Shown here: in pieces, positions 33,359 through 42,225 of the stretch
Position numbering within the stretch: the stretch's first letter is position 1
Layout of the letters: each line of letters begins with the position of its first letter
Assembly (NCBI GenBank): GCA_964536015.1
Contig: CAZHVS010000005.1
Location: 62,001-126,000, forward strand
Direction: 5' to 3'
DNA: 64,000 nucleotides
Origin: CAZHVS01 sp964536015
GTDB lineage: Bacteria > Bacteroidota > Ignavibacteria > Ignavibacteriales > Ignavibacteriaceae
Program-made: the position numbers and the translations under genes
Notes under the pieces: generated by a model
What the model was told of the DNA's origin: nothing
Databases searched by the model: none
What the model saw: the letters and a program-made list of their open reading frames with translations, nothing else

Positions 33359-34003
33359 ATGAAAATCTTTATTGATACAGCAAATATTCAGGAAATAAAA
33401 GAAGCAGCCGCTTTAGGATTGCTTGATGGAGTTACAACAAATCCTTCTCTTGTTGCAAAAGAAAAGCGTAACTTCAAAGAACTGTTGAATGAAATAGTTC
33501 AGATTGTTGATGGACCAATTAGTGCTGAAGTTATAGCAACCGATTATAATGGAATTCTTAAAGAAGCAAGAGAGCTTGCTAAAATTCATAAAAACATTGT
33601 TATTAAAGTTCCATTAATCAGAGAAGGGCTTAAAGCTGTTAAAACTTTAAGTGCTGAAGGAATTAAGACAAATGTTACTTTATGTTTTTCACCATCGCAG
33701 GCAGTGCTTGCCGCTAAAGCCGGTGCAACTTTTATCAGTCCTTTTGTTGGAAGACTTGATGATATAAGTACAAACGGTATGGAACTGATAGACCAGATTG
33801 TACAAATTTATCGCAATTACGATTACGAAACCGAAGTACTTGTTGCAAGCATCAGACATCCGCTTCATTTTGTTGAAGCCTGTTTAATTGGTGCAGATGT
33901 TTGCACAATTCCTTTTGCTGTAATTGACAAACTTTTTAATCATCCTTTAACTGATCTTGGTATTGAAAAGTTTTTAAGCGATTGGAAAAAATCTCAAAAA
34001 TAA
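33359..34003 (+). CDS. tal: Transaldolase, short (fructose-6-phosphate aldolase-like) type
   Basis: The 214-residue protein has the compact barrel of the FSA/TalC subfamily. It starts FIDTANIQEIKEAAALGLLDGVTTNPSLVAKE, with the Schiff-base K83 in NIVIKVPLI. SPFVGRLDDISTNG, VASIRHPLHFVEACLIGADVCTIPF and a short C-terminal helix follow. It acts in the non-oxidative pentose phosphate pathway, as transaldolase or fructose-6-phosphate aldolase; sequence alone cannot decide. AAAGGA lies upstream of the ATG at 33359. GcvT follows after 35 nt. Confidence 0.93.
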   Translation: MKIFIDTANIQEIKEAAALGLLDGVTTNPSLVAKEKRNFKELLNEIVQIVDGPISAEVIATDYNGILKEARELAKIHKNIVIKVPLIREGLKAVKTLSAEGIKTNVTLCFSPSQAVLAAKAGATFISPFVGRLDDISTNGMELIDQIVQIYRNYDYETEVLVASIRHPLHFVEACLIGADVCTIPFAVIDKLFNHPLTDLGIEKFLSDWKKSQK

Positions 34004-34038
34004 TTATCAACCATTTTTTAATAACTATCGGATAGAAA

Positions 34039-35121
34039 ATGAAAAAGACTAATTTTTATAACTGCCACTTAAAACATAATGCTAAAATAGTTGAATTCGC
34101 AGGTTACCATATGCCTATTCAATATTCTTCTATTATTGCTGAACATAAAACCGTAAGACAATCTGTGGGTGTATTCGATGTTTCACATATGGGTGAAGTT
34201 TTTGTAAAAGGGGAAAAAGCTCTTGATTTTGTTCAGCATATAACTGTTAATGACGCTTCCAAACTTTTCCCGGGAAGAGTGCAATACTCTGCTATGTGTT
34301 ATGAAGACGGTGGAATAGTTGATGACCTGCTGGTTTATAAAATTTCCGAAATTGAATTTATGCTTGTCATTAATGCATCAAACATTGCTAAAGATTTCGA
34401 GTGGATGAAAAAGAATAATCATTTTAATGTTGAGCTTGTTAATAAAAGTGATGATTATACTTTGCTTGCAGTTCAGGGTCCAAAATCAAATGATGTACTT
34501 CAAAAACTTTTAGACTTCAAATTAGATTTGGAATACTATCACTTTACAACCGGTAAAATGCTTGGAATTGATATGATTATTTCAAGGACAGGTTATACTG
34601 GTGAACTTGGATATGAATTATATTTTCAAGGCTCGGTAGAGCAGGCAGAAAAATTATGGAATGAAATTTTTAAAGCTGGTGAAGAATTTAATATTCAGCC
34701 GGCAGGACTCGGTGCAAGAGATTCATTAAGACTTGAAATGGGTTTCTGCCTTTATGGTAATGATATAGATCAAACAACAAATCCTCTTGAAGCCGGTTTG
34801 GGTTGGATTACAAAATTGAATAAACCGGAATTCATAGGGAAAGAAATTCTTCTTGGAGTAAAAGCAGAAGGCTTGAAAAGAAAACTTACTCCAATAATAA
34901 CAGACGAAAAAGCATTTCCACGTCACGGTTATGATGTAAATGCAAATGGAAAAAAAGTTGGCTTTATTACAAGCGGTACAGTTAGTCCAATTCTTGAAAA
35001 AGGAATTGCTCTTGCTTATCTGGAGCCTGATTATTCAAATGAAGGAACCGATGTAAGTTTTGTGATAAGAGGAAAGGAAGTTCCTGCAAAAGTTACAAAA
35101 TTACCATTTGTAAAAAAGTAA
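34039..35121 (+). CDS. gcvT: Aminomethyltransferase, glycine cleavage T protein
   Basis: The 360-residue protein transfers the methylene group from the H-protein-bound aminomethyl lipoyl group to tetrahydrofolate and releases ammonia. The conserved folate-binding segments are visible: FDVSHMGEVFVKG near residue 46, DDLLVYK, RTGYTGELGYELYF near 190 and GLGARDSLRLEMGFCLYGNDI near 230 with the key aspartate. The C-terminal barrel ends with the GKKVGFITSGTVSP segment. No gcvH or gcvP lies in the window, so the rest of the system must be elsewhere. It begins 35 nt after tal. Confidence 0.95.
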   Translation: MKKTNFYNCHLKHNAKIVEFAGYHMPIQYSSIIAEHKTVRQSVGVFDVSHMGEVFVKGEKALDFVQHITVNDASKLFPGRVQYSAMCYEDGGIVDDLLVYKISEIEFMLVINASNIAKDFEWMKKNNHFNVELVNKSDDYTLLAVQGPKSNDVLQKLLDFKLDLEYYHFTTGKMLGIDMIISRTGYTGELGYELYFQGSVEQAEKLWNEIFKAGEEFNIQPAGLGARDSLRLEMGFCLYGNDIDQTTNPLEAGLGWITKLNKPEFIGKEILLGVKAEGLKRKLTPIITDEKAFPRHGYDVNANGKKVGFITSGTVSPILEKGIALAYLEPDYSNEGTDVSFVIRGKEVPAKVTKLPFVKK

Positions 35122-35137
35122 ATACGATCATATCCAG

Positions 35138-35899
35138 ATGAAAATAAATGTAATACTTACCCCGGCATCAGTTGATGAATTATATTTTACAGGCAAGACA
35201 GTTGTTGTAATTGATGTGCTTCGCGCAACGTCAACAATTGTTGCTGCATTGATGAATGGTGCTAAAGAGTTTATTCCCGTTGGTTCGGTTGAGTTTGCTA
35301 TGAAAGCCTCAGCTAGTATGTTTGGTGGACAAACATTGCTTGCCGGTGAACGCAATACTAAAAAAATCGATGGATTTAATCTTGGAAATTCCCCGCTTGA
35401 ATATAATTCGGAAACTATTGCGGGAAAATCTGTAGTGTTATTTACAACAAATGGTTCTAAAGCAATTGTTAAGACAAAATTCTCCGGCAGTACTTTAATT
35501 TGTTCTTTCTTAAACTTAAGCGCAGTTTCAAACCATTTAATTGATTTAAATGTTGATTTTGAAATACTCTGTTCAGGAAGAAATGGATTCTTTAGTCTTG
35601 AAGATACTGTTTGTGCAGGTAAACTGATTTCAGAAATAACAAGCGTAATCACTGATGCAGAATTAACTGACTCTTCTTTGGCTTCCATTTCGATTGCAAA
35701 ATCAAGTGGAAAGAATATGAAAAAACTATTACAATCCACGGATCATGGTAAGATATTGATTGAAAATGGTTTTTCTGAGGATTTAATATTTTGCAGTAAG
35801 ATGAACATTACTGATATAATTCCCGTTTTTTCATCTAGCTCGATTAAAATGCTTGTAAATATAAAACAGGATCCAAGCCAACAGAATGTTGCGAATTAA
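35138..35899 (+). CDS. comB: 2-phosphosulfolactate phosphatase family protein (ComB)
   Basis: The 253-residue protein matches ComB through VVVIDVLRATSTIVAAL (about 23-39), the GERNTKKIDGFNLGNSP stretch (about 70-86), LFTTNGSKAI near 106 and CSGRNGFFSLEDTVCAG near 145. In methanogens, ComB removes phosphate from phosphosulfolactate during coenzyme M synthesis. In bacteria such genes are common in contexts unconnected to methanogenesis, so the true substrate may differ. No ComA/ComC neighbour is seen. It begins 17 nt after gcvT, and ftsK follows after 3 nt. Confidence 0.88.
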   Translation: MKINVILTPASVDELYFTGKTVVVIDVLRATSTIVAALMNGAKEFIPVGSVEFAMKASASMFGGQTLLAGERNTKKIDGFNLGNSPLEYNSETIAGKSVVLFTTNGSKAIVKTKFSGSTLICSFLNLSAVSNHLIDLNVDFEILCSGRNGFFSLEDTVCAGKLISEITSVITDAELTDSSLASISIAKSSGKNMKKLLQSTDHGKILIENGFSEDLIFCSKMNITDIIPVFSSSSIKMLVNIKQDPSQQNVAN

Positions 35900-35901
35900 T
35901 T

Positions 35902-38367
35902 ATGACCAGGCAGTATAAGCAACAAAAAACTAATGATAAAAACTCTTCGCAGATAAACGGAGACAAAAAGAAAAAAATCTGGGGAATAGTCTTATTGACA
36001 TTCTCTCTAATTCTTTTTCTTAGCATTGTATCGTATTCGTGGGAAGATGAATATCTAAGTAATTACTCTTTGTTGGAATTTTCAAAAAAAATTTTTTCTA
36101 ATGATCCTCAAGTTAAAACTTACGGAAACTGGCTTGGTCTATTTGGTGGATACATCTCTTCGATTTTTGTAAATCTTACTATTGGATATTTTTCCTTAAT
36201 TTTTCCGTTAATTGGTTTGGTAATCGGTTATTCTTTTTTCAGAAAAATTGAATTTTCAAGATTAATCACACTTCTCAACTTCTCTATCATTATGGTTGTT
36301 CTTACTGTTACTCTTGGTGGGGTCTTGGGTACTACAGTTGGTTATGTGTTTGAAAATAGAGCGGTTTATGGCAATGTTGGAAAATTTCTTGGTTCAGGAC
36401 TCGTCTCGCTCCTTGGTGGCATAGGCAGTTTAATTTTACTTGTTGCTGCTATTTTGATAATGCTGATAATCTATTTTGATTTGAAGGTTGAAAAGCTTTT
36501 TCATTGGCTTGAATCATTATTTGGAAAGTCAGTTGACCTTGCCAAAGAAAAAATAAATGATATAAAAATTTCAGAACAGCCCGAATCTTCAAAAAATCTG
36601 GAAAAAATTAAAAAACTTAGAGAACAAAACAATAAAAATCTTCCGCAGATTGAAATAGAAGAAGAAAGTGAACAAGAAGTTGAACAACCAAAAGAAGAAA
36701 CAACAATCAGGATAATAAGAAAAGAAGAACCACCTGTAAAAACTTCTATTGAAAAAGAAATAAAAGCAGATAAAGTAAAATCGACAGAAAAGAAAAAAGA
36801 GGAAAAACAGGAATCTGCCGCGAATGATTTATCTGAAATAAGAGAACAGGAACAATTGTTACCGGAACCTTGGGAAGAAAACATTAAATATGTCAGACCT
36901 TCGCTTGATTTATTAAATGCAATTCCTGCTAATGATTATAAAGTAGCTGAAGAAGAACTTAAACGAAATGCTGAATTATTAAAAGATAAACTTTTACTTT
37001 TTGATATAGAAATACAGGATATTTCTGTAACTCCGGGACCAGTCGTTACGTTGTACGAAATTGTTCCAGCTCCGGGAGTAAAGATAAGTAAGATTGTAAG
37101 CCTTGAACATGATATTGCTCTCGCCCTCGCAGCAAAAGGAATTCGTATAATTGCTCCTATTCCGGGCAAAAGTGCAATTGGCGTAGAGATACCAAATGCA
37201 GAACCTTCTATGGTTGTTGCTAAAGCAGTTTTAGGACAGATTGAAAAATCAAAAGCTGAGCTTCCGCTTGCACTTGGAAAAACTATCTCCGGCGATGTAT
37301 ATATTACTGATCTTGCAAAAATGCCTCACTTGTTAATTGCAGGTTCTACTGGCTCCGGTAAAAGCGTTGGAATAAATATGATTATTTCCAGTTTACTTTA
37401 TTCCAAACATCCCTCTGAGGTGAAACTTGCAATAATAGATCCAAAGAAAATAGAACTCTCTTTTTATAATAATCTGAGAAAACATTTTCTTGCCGTATCA
37501 CCGGATCTTGATGAAGAGATAATTACTGTTCCGCAGAATGCCGTAATTTTACTTAAAGCTGCAGAGTTTGAAATGGAACAACGCTATGACAGGCTTGCTA
37601 AAGCTGGCGTAAGGAACATTGTGGATTATAATCAGAAGATTCTTGATCCCAAAAGAGCTCCAAAAGATACTGATACCATTAAACATCATTTTCTCCCTTA
37701 CATAGTTGTCATAATAGATGAACTTGCTGATCTTATGATAACTGCCGGCAAAGAAGTAGAAGAACCAATTGCAAGACTTGCACAACTTGCCCGCGCTGTA
37801 GGAATTCATCTTGTTCTTGCTACTCAAAGACCTTCTGTAAATGTTATAACAGGAGTTATTAAAGCTAATTTTGGTTCACGAATAGCTTACCAGGTTGCAA
37901 CTAAAATTGATTCGCGTACTATTCTTGATATGAATGGTGCGGAACAACTTTTAGGAAGAGGTGATATGTTGTTTACTCCAGGAGGTGTTCCGAAACCTAT
38001 AAGAATTCAAAATGCTTTTATTTCAACTGAAGAAGTTGAAAGAGTTACAGATTTTATTTATCATCAATCTGGCTTTTCAAAACCATATTATTTGCCCTCG
38101 TTATATGATAAGAAAAAACAAGCAGGGGCAAGATTAATTGATGATTTAGATCCATTGTTCGAGGAAGCTGCAAAAGTGGTTGTCAGGCATCAGCAAGGTT
38201 CGGTTTCACTTTTGCAGAGACGATTAAAGTTGGGGTATTCTCGTGCTGCTCGTATTGTTGATCAGCTTGAAGAAGCGGGAATTGTTGGTCCTGGCGAAGG
38301 AAGTAAAGCAAGAGAAGTAATTGTAGAAAACGAAGAACAGCTGGAATCAATTTTGAGAGCATTATAA
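35902..38367 (+). CDS. ftsK: DNA translocase FtsK/SpoIIIE
   Basis: The 821-residue septal protein pumps DNA during chromosome segregation. Four membrane helices occupy about residues 25-195. A linker rich in Glu/Lys (about 210-310) is short for the family. The motor domain starts with PDLLNAIPANDYK and holds the Walker A GSTGSGKSVGINM near 482 and the Walker B VVIIDELADLM near 605. A C-terminal gamma domain of winged-helix type (about 755-815, with SVSLLQRRLKLGYSRAARI) recognises KOPS-like sites. The start ATG is 3 nt after comB. LolA is 16 nt downstream, a gene order common in related phyla. Confidence 0.95.
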   Translation: MTRQYKQQKTNDKNSSQINGDKKKKIWGIVLLTFSLILFLSIVSYSWEDEYLSNYSLLEFSKKIFSNDPQVKTYGNWLGLFGGYISSIFVNLTIGYFSLIFPLIGLVIGYSFFRKIEFSRLITLLNFSIIMVVLTVTLGGVLGTTVGYVFENRAVYGNVGKFLGSGLVSLLGGIGSLILLVAAILIMLIIYFDLKVEKLFHWLESLFGKSVDLAKEKINDIKISEQPESSKNLEKIKKLREQNNKNLPQIEIEEESEQEVEQPKEETTIRIIRKEEPPVKTSIEKEIKADKVKSTEKKKEEKQESAANDLSEIREQEQLLPEPWEENIKYVRPSLDLLNAIPANDYKVAEEELKRNAELLKDKLLLFDIEIQDISVTPGPVVTLYEIVPAPGVKISKIVSLEHDIALALAAKGIRIIAPIPGKSAIGVEIPNAEPSMVVAKAVLGQIEKSKAELPLALGKTISGDVYITDLAKMPHLLIAGSTGSGKSVGINMIISSLLYSKHPSEVKLAIIDPKKIELSFYNNLRKHFLAVSPDLDEEIITVPQNAVILLKAAEFEMEQRYDRLAKAGVRNIVDYNQKILDPKRAPKDTDTIKHHFLPYIVVIIDELADLMITAGKEVEEPIARLAQLARAVGIHLVLATQRPSVNVITGVIKANFGSRIAYQVATKIDSRTILDMNGAEQLLGRGDMLFTPGGVPKPIRIQNAFISTEEVERVTDFIYHQSGFSKPYYLPSLYDKKKQAGARLIDDLDPLFEEAAKVVVRHQQGSVSLLQRRLKLGYSRAARIVDQLEEAGIVGPGEGSKAREVIVENEEQLESILRAL

Positions 38368-38382
38368 AATTTAATTTTAATT

Positions 38383-38985
38383 ATGAAAACATTAGCAATA
38401 CTTAACATCATTATTTTTTTTATTGCGACTGATGTTATCTGCCAAGACAGTCAGTTGTTAAAATCATTACAGACGAAGTATAATTCAATTGAAGACATTA
38501 CAGCAAGTTTCTCTCAATCAAGTGCTAATTCACCTTCATTTACACCAGGGAAATTTTATTATAAAAAGGGAGATAAAATCAGGATAGAATTAAAAAATCT
38601 GGTCTTAATCTCTGATCGAAAAACAACATGGAATTATTCTGCAAAAAAGAACAAAGTGATTATAAGTAATTATGATGAAGGCGATCCATTTATGTTTTCG
38701 CTTGATAAATTTATTTATGATTATCCATCTAAGTGTGATATTTCAGAAGGAACTGATGCGGCTTATAGAACTCTTATCCTTAAAGCAAAAAACACTAAGC
38801 TGAATTTTAAAGAAGTTGTTTTGTGGGTTAGTGAAAAAAGTATTGTAAACAAAATTAAAATTGTCGATCAGAATGACCAGCAAACTGTAATTGAATTTTT
38901 TAATGTAAAACTAAATCGAAATCTTCCTGATTCGAAATTTACATTCACACCAAGTAAAGAAGTACAAGTTATTGATCTCAGGTAG
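38383..38985 (+). CDS. lolA: Outer-membrane lipoprotein carrier protein LolA-like
   Basis: The 200-residue protein has a cleavable signal peptide (MKTLAILNIIIFFIATDVIC) and a LolA-type half-barrel domain. It includes SFSQSSANSP, GKFYYKKGDKIRIEL with the RI(E/R)-type hydrophobic cavity strand, SDRKTTWNYSAKKNKVII and the closing VIEFFNVKLNRNLPDSKFTFTPS segment. LolA carries lipoproteins across the periplasm. It is 16 nt after ftsK and overlaps the following gene by 14 nt. Confidence 0.9.
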   Translation: MKTLAILNIIIFFIATDVICQDSQLLKSLQTKYNSIEDITASFSQSSANSPSFTPGKFYYKKGDKIRIELKNLVLISDRKTTWNYSAKKNKVIISNYDEGDPFMFSLDKFIYDYPSKCDISEGTDAAYRTLILKAKNTKLNFKEVVLWVSEKSIVNKIKIVDQNDQQTVIEFFNVKLNRNLPDSKFTFTPSKEVQVIDLR

Positions 38986-40024
38986 TAAAACAAAAATAAC
39001 AGTCAGAGAAATCATCAGCTATGTGATTTCACTTAGTCTTGCTTTATTGTTTCTTTACTTCGCTTTCAGAGGAGAAAATATTCCTGATTTATTGCTCACG
39101 ATCAGTAGTGCTTCTTTTATATGGATAACAGTTTTTATCTTGCTGACAATAGTTGGTCATTATTTAAGAGCAATAAGATGGAAGTATCTTATTGGGTCGG
39201 TTAAAAAAAATTGTTCTGTTAATCACCTTTTCGGTTCTCTAATGATTGGGTATGGTGTAAATAATGTCATTCCACGTCTTGGTGAAGTTTCAAGAGCTGT
39301 TGCTGTTGGTAAACTGGAAACCATTTCACGCTCTTCTGTATTTGGAACAATTATAGTTGAAAGAGTAATTGACATTATATTTTTTGGAGTTGCTTTAATT
39401 CTTAGTGCTTTTCTTTATGAGGGTGATATTTACAGTGAATTTTCGTGGCTAAAGCCAACAATATATTTGGGTACAGCCATCATCACAGTAATAATTGTAG
39501 TTCTAATTTTTGCTATAAAATATAAAGAGAAATTTTACAAGGATATAATTAAAATTGTCAATAAATTTTCTGAAAGTTTTGCACATAAACTTGCAACAAT
39601 TTTTGATAAACTTATTAACGGCTTTTCCAGTTTAAAAGGTATAAAAAACTATTTTGTCGTTCTTCTTCACAGTGTATTAATTATTTTTTCTTACTGGTTA
39701 AATACTTATGTTGGTTTAACAATGCTTGGAATGCACAATCACGCAGGGATGGACTTCTACCAATCGCTTGTTATTATGAGTATAAGTTCAATCGGGGTAA
39801 TGATTCCGACTCCTGGTGGAATTGGTTCTTATCATACAATAACCAAATCAGTTTTAATTTCATTGTATGGTTATAGTGGAAGTATAGGTATCGCTTATGC
39901 AACATTGACTCATGGAATCTCTTATGCGATACATACTCTTCTTGCAGCAGGATATTTTATCTTGTATAAAAATAAAATTATTTCTATTCAAAAAGATTTA
40001 TTTAAGCTGGATGAAAAACCTTAG
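38972..40024 (+). CDS. Flippase-like/UPF0104 (YbhN, LPG synthase TM domain) membrane protein
   Basis: The 350-residue integral membrane protein has about eight hydrophobic helices. The pattern is that of the lysylphosphatidylglycerol synthase transmembrane/YbhN family: LGEVSRAVAVGKLE(T) near residue 105, VIVERVIDIIFFG-type segment, and MIPTPGGIGSYH near the end. Proteins of this family are thought to move lipids or undecaprenyl-linked substrates, but function is not established here. The start is a TTG at 38972, overlapping lolA by 14 nt; no ATG is near. Its 3' end overlaps the next gene by 14 nt. Confidence 0.85.
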   Translation: MISGSKTKITVREIISYVISLSLALLFLYFAFRGENIPDLLLTISSASFIWITVFILLTIVGHYLRAIRWKYLIGSVKKNCSVNHLFGSLMIGYGVNNVIPRLGEVSRAVAVGKLETISRSSVFGTIIVERVIDIIFFGVALILSAFLYEGDIYSEFSWLKPTIYLGTAIITVIIVVLIFAIKYKEKFYKDIIKIVNKFSESFAHKLATIFDKLINGFSSLKGIKNYFVVLLHSVLIIFSYWLNTYVGLTMLGMHNHAGMDFYQSLVIMSISSIGVMIPTPGGIGSYHTITKSVLISLYGYSGSIGIAYATLTHGISYAIHTLLAAGYFILYKNKIISIQKDLFKLDEKP

Positions 40025-40664
40025 TAAAATATTTTTTGTTGTCTTATTCTTTTCATACTCGCTTTTTGCTCAGTGGGATTTAAGAGCAAGTATGGGTTTA
40101 AATTTTACGAATATGCCTGGACTTAGAGATTATCTAAATCAAAACTATGCAAATAGCAATGAACAACTTTCTGCTTTTAGCTCTGCGGTTGAGTTTAGTG
40201 TTGAAGCCGGTTATCTAATTAACGCAAATTACCAACTCGGTTTAGAACTTGCTTATGAATTGAATTCATATACATTTGCCGGTTTTGCAAGTAATTTTAA
40301 TTTTGATTACAATCTTTATATGCCCAGTCTGTCAGGATATTATGTTGTCCCTGGTGAAGGATATAAACTAAAATTCGGAGCAGGTGCTGGTCCCAGATTT
40401 TTAATGGTAAAGCAGAATTCAGGTTTTACAAATGTCAAACAAAATTATTCTTCTGCAGGATTTGGTTTTTTGTTAAAAGCTGATGGGTGCACTGCGCTTT
40501 CTAAAAATCTTTATGCGTACATTGCAGGAGATTTACGATATAATTTTAATGGTAAACCAAAAGATGGAAATGGAAAAACCATTATGGTTAATACATATGG
40601 AGATGAGTTAAAAATGAATTCCCTTTCGGTTGGACTTAAACTTGGAATAGCATATTTTTTTTAA
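40011..40664 (+). CDS. Outer-membrane beta-barrel protein
   Basis: ATG 40011 gives a 217-residue protein with a signal peptide ending SYSLFAQ (cleaved near residue 21); an earlier in-frame ATG (39912) would hide it, so I chose the later one. The mature part has about eight amphipathic strands (SVEAGYLINANYQLGLELAYEL, then GYKLKFGAGAGPRF). It ends SVGLKLGIAYFF with terminal aromatic residues, as expected for an outer-membrane barrel inserted by BamA. There is no recognisable substrate domain. It overlaps the preceding gene by 14 nt; uppP follows after 9 nt with AAGGAG at 40663-40668. Confidence 0.8.
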   Translation: MKNLSKIFFVVLFFSYSLFAQWDLRASMGLNFTNMPGLRDYLNQNYANSNEQLSAFSSAVEFSVEAGYLINANYQLGLELAYELNSYTFAGFASNFNFDYNLYMPSLSGYYVVPGEGYKLKFGAGAGPRFLMVKQNSGFTNVKQNYSSAGFGFLLKADGCTALSKNLYAYIAGDLRYNFNGKPKDGNGKTIMVNTYGDELKMNSLSVGLKLGIAYFF

Positions 40665-40673
40665 GGAGTAACA

Positions 40674-41522
40674 GTGAATTTAATTGAAGCTATTATTTTA
40701 GGAATTATTCAAGGTGTAACAGAATTTTTACCGATTAGCAGTACGGGTCATCTCACGCTTGCGGGTAAGTTTATGAATTTAATTTCAGATAAAAATCCTG
40801 AACAGTGGACAGCATTTATTGCGGTTATTCAGCTTGGTACTATGTTATCGATTTTGATTTACTTCTGGAAAGATATCATTGAAATTATCAAAGCATTCTT
40901 TAGTGAAAATTTAATGAACAGGAAAAAATATTCTCAACAATCGTTACACTCAAAACTTGGTTGGCTGGTTATTATAGGTACAGTGCCTGTAGTATTAATT
41001 GGAATGGGATTTAAAGATATTATTGAAGGAACACTAACGAAAAATCTTTATGTTATTTCCGGGAGTTTAATCATCCTTGCTGTAATTCTTGCGATAGCAG
41101 AAAAGATAGCTGTTCATAAAAAAGAGATGAAAGATGTCAGAATTATTGATGCGATTGTAGTTGGTATTGCTCAGGCACTTGCATTAATTCCAGGTTCTTC
41201 TCGTTCTGGAACTACAATTACGGGAGGTTTATTTATGGGTTTAACAAGAGAAACTGCTGCAAGATTTTCTTTTTTGTTGAGCATTCCAGCGATTTTTGCA
41301 AGCGGAATTTTACAGCTTTACCAGGCTTTAAAATATCTTGATTTTACCGGTGTTGAAAACTTGATTGTTTCTACAATTGTTTCTGCAATATCAGGTTATC
41401 TTGCAATTGATTTTCTTTTAAAATATTTGCGAAAAAATTCAACTTTTATTTTCATATTTTATAGAATAGCTATTGGATTAGTTATTTTAATCCTGTTATA
41501 TTTTAACATAATAAAATCATAG
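40674..41522 (+). CDS. uppP: Undecaprenyl-diphosphatase (UppP/BacA)
   Basis: The 282-residue membrane enzyme turns undecaprenyl diphosphate into the monophosphate carrier for peptidoglycan and other cell-wall polymers. Signature motifs are EFLPISSTGHLTLAG (E17, H26) and PGSSRSGTTITGG (173-185, R177). The protein has about seven to eight membrane segments. The start is GTG 40674, preceded by AAGGAG at 40663-40668, an unusually clear ribosome site here. The uppP neighbours are a flippase-like protein upstream and a cyclophilin lipoprotein 8 nt downstream. Confidence 0.95.
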   Translation: MNLIEAIILGIIQGVTEFLPISSTGHLTLAGKFMNLISDKNPEQWTAFIAVIQLGTMLSILIYFWKDIIEIIKAFFSENLMNRKKYSQQSLHSKLGWLVIIGTVPVVLIGMGFKDIIEGTLTKNLYVISGSLIILAVILAIAEKIAVHKKEMKDVRIIDAIVVGIAQALALIPGSSRSGTTITGGLFMGLTRETAARFSFLLSIPAIFASGILQLYQALKYLDFTGVENLIVSTIVSAISGYLAIDFLLKYLRKNSTFIFIFYRIAIGLVILILLYFNIIKS

Positions 41523-41530
41523 GAGAAAGA

Positions 41531-42178
41531 ATGAAAAACTTTTTTGTTTTATTGTTTACAATCGTTTTACTATTCGGCTGCAACAAATCCGAATCATCTG
41601 ATAAACAAACTGAAAATCAACAAACGGAAGAGAGTACTTTTATGACACCTGATTCCTTATTAAACTTTGATGAAAATCTTGGAGACTCAACATTAATTGC
41701 TGTTATAAAAACAAATATGGGCACAATTGAAATTGAACTCCTCAAAAAACAAGCCCCCAGGACAGTGAAAAATTTTGTAGGACTTGCACTTAAAGGTTAC
41801 TACAATAATATAATTTTCCACAGGGTGATTGACAATTTTATGATTCAGGGAGGAGATCCAAATGGAAATGGAACTGGAGGAGAAAGTGTTTGGGGTGGTT
41901 ACTTTGAAGATGAGTTTGATCCTTCATTGAAACATGATAAACCAGGTATCCTATCAATGGCTAACCGTGGTCCAAACACGAATGGAAGCCAGTTTTTTAT
42001 AACACTTGTTCCAACTCCGTGGCTTGATGGAAAACATTCAATTTTTGGAAAAGTAGTAAAAGGAATGGATGTTGTTCAAAAAATTGGCAAAGTAAAAACA
42101 ACAAAACCTTACGATAGACCAGAACAACCGGTAGTAATGGAAACAGTTACTGTTGAAAAAAGATTATTAAAAAAGTAG
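41531..42178 (+). CDS. Cyclophilin-type peptidyl-prolyl isomerase lipoprotein
   Basis: The 215-residue protein has a lipoprotein signal ending LLFGC (Cys about residue 17), a Ser/Gln/Glu-rich linker to about residue 50 and a cyclophilin domain. Active-site motifs are FHRVIDNFMIQGGDPNGNG, with the catalytic arginine in FHRV, followed by MANRGPNTNGSQFFIT and WLDGKHSIFGKV. The isomerase should act in the periplasm, anchored in the membrane. It is 8 nt after uppP and is followed by a strong terminator. Confidence 0.93.
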   Translation: MKNFFVLLFTIVLLFGCNKSESSDKQTENQQTEESTFMTPDSLLNFDENLGDSTLIAVIKTNMGTIEIELLKKQAPRTVKNFVGLALKGYYNNIIFHRVIDNFMIQGGDPNGNGTGGESVWGGYFEDEFDPSLKHDKPGILSMANRGPNTNGSQFFITLVPTPWLDGKHSIFGKVVKGMDVVQKIGKVKTTKPYDRPEQPVVMETVTVEKRLLKK

Positions 42179-42187
42179 TTTTTAAAT

Positions 42188-42220
42188 AACGCCTTCCTTT
42201 ACAAATGAAGGCGTTTTATC
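42188..42220 (+). terminator. Intrinsic terminator after the cyclophilin gene
   Basis: AACGCCTTC at 42188-42196 pairs perfectly with GAAGGCGTT at 42207-42215 (9 bp) around a 10-nt loop and is followed by a T-rich stretch, TTTTATCATTTT when counted from the stem's last bases. It lies 9 nt after the stop codon of the cyclophilin gene. Confidence 0.75.
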
Positions 42221-42225
42221 ATTTT

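Noticed and set aside
35128..35739. Open minus-strand frame of about 200 codons opposite comB
   Set aside because: It lies over a recognisable ComB gene, and its Ser/Phe-rich product shows no domain.
42205..42225. ATG at 42205 as start of holA
   Set aside because: It lies inside the stem of a strong terminator; ATG 42226 gives the normal length.
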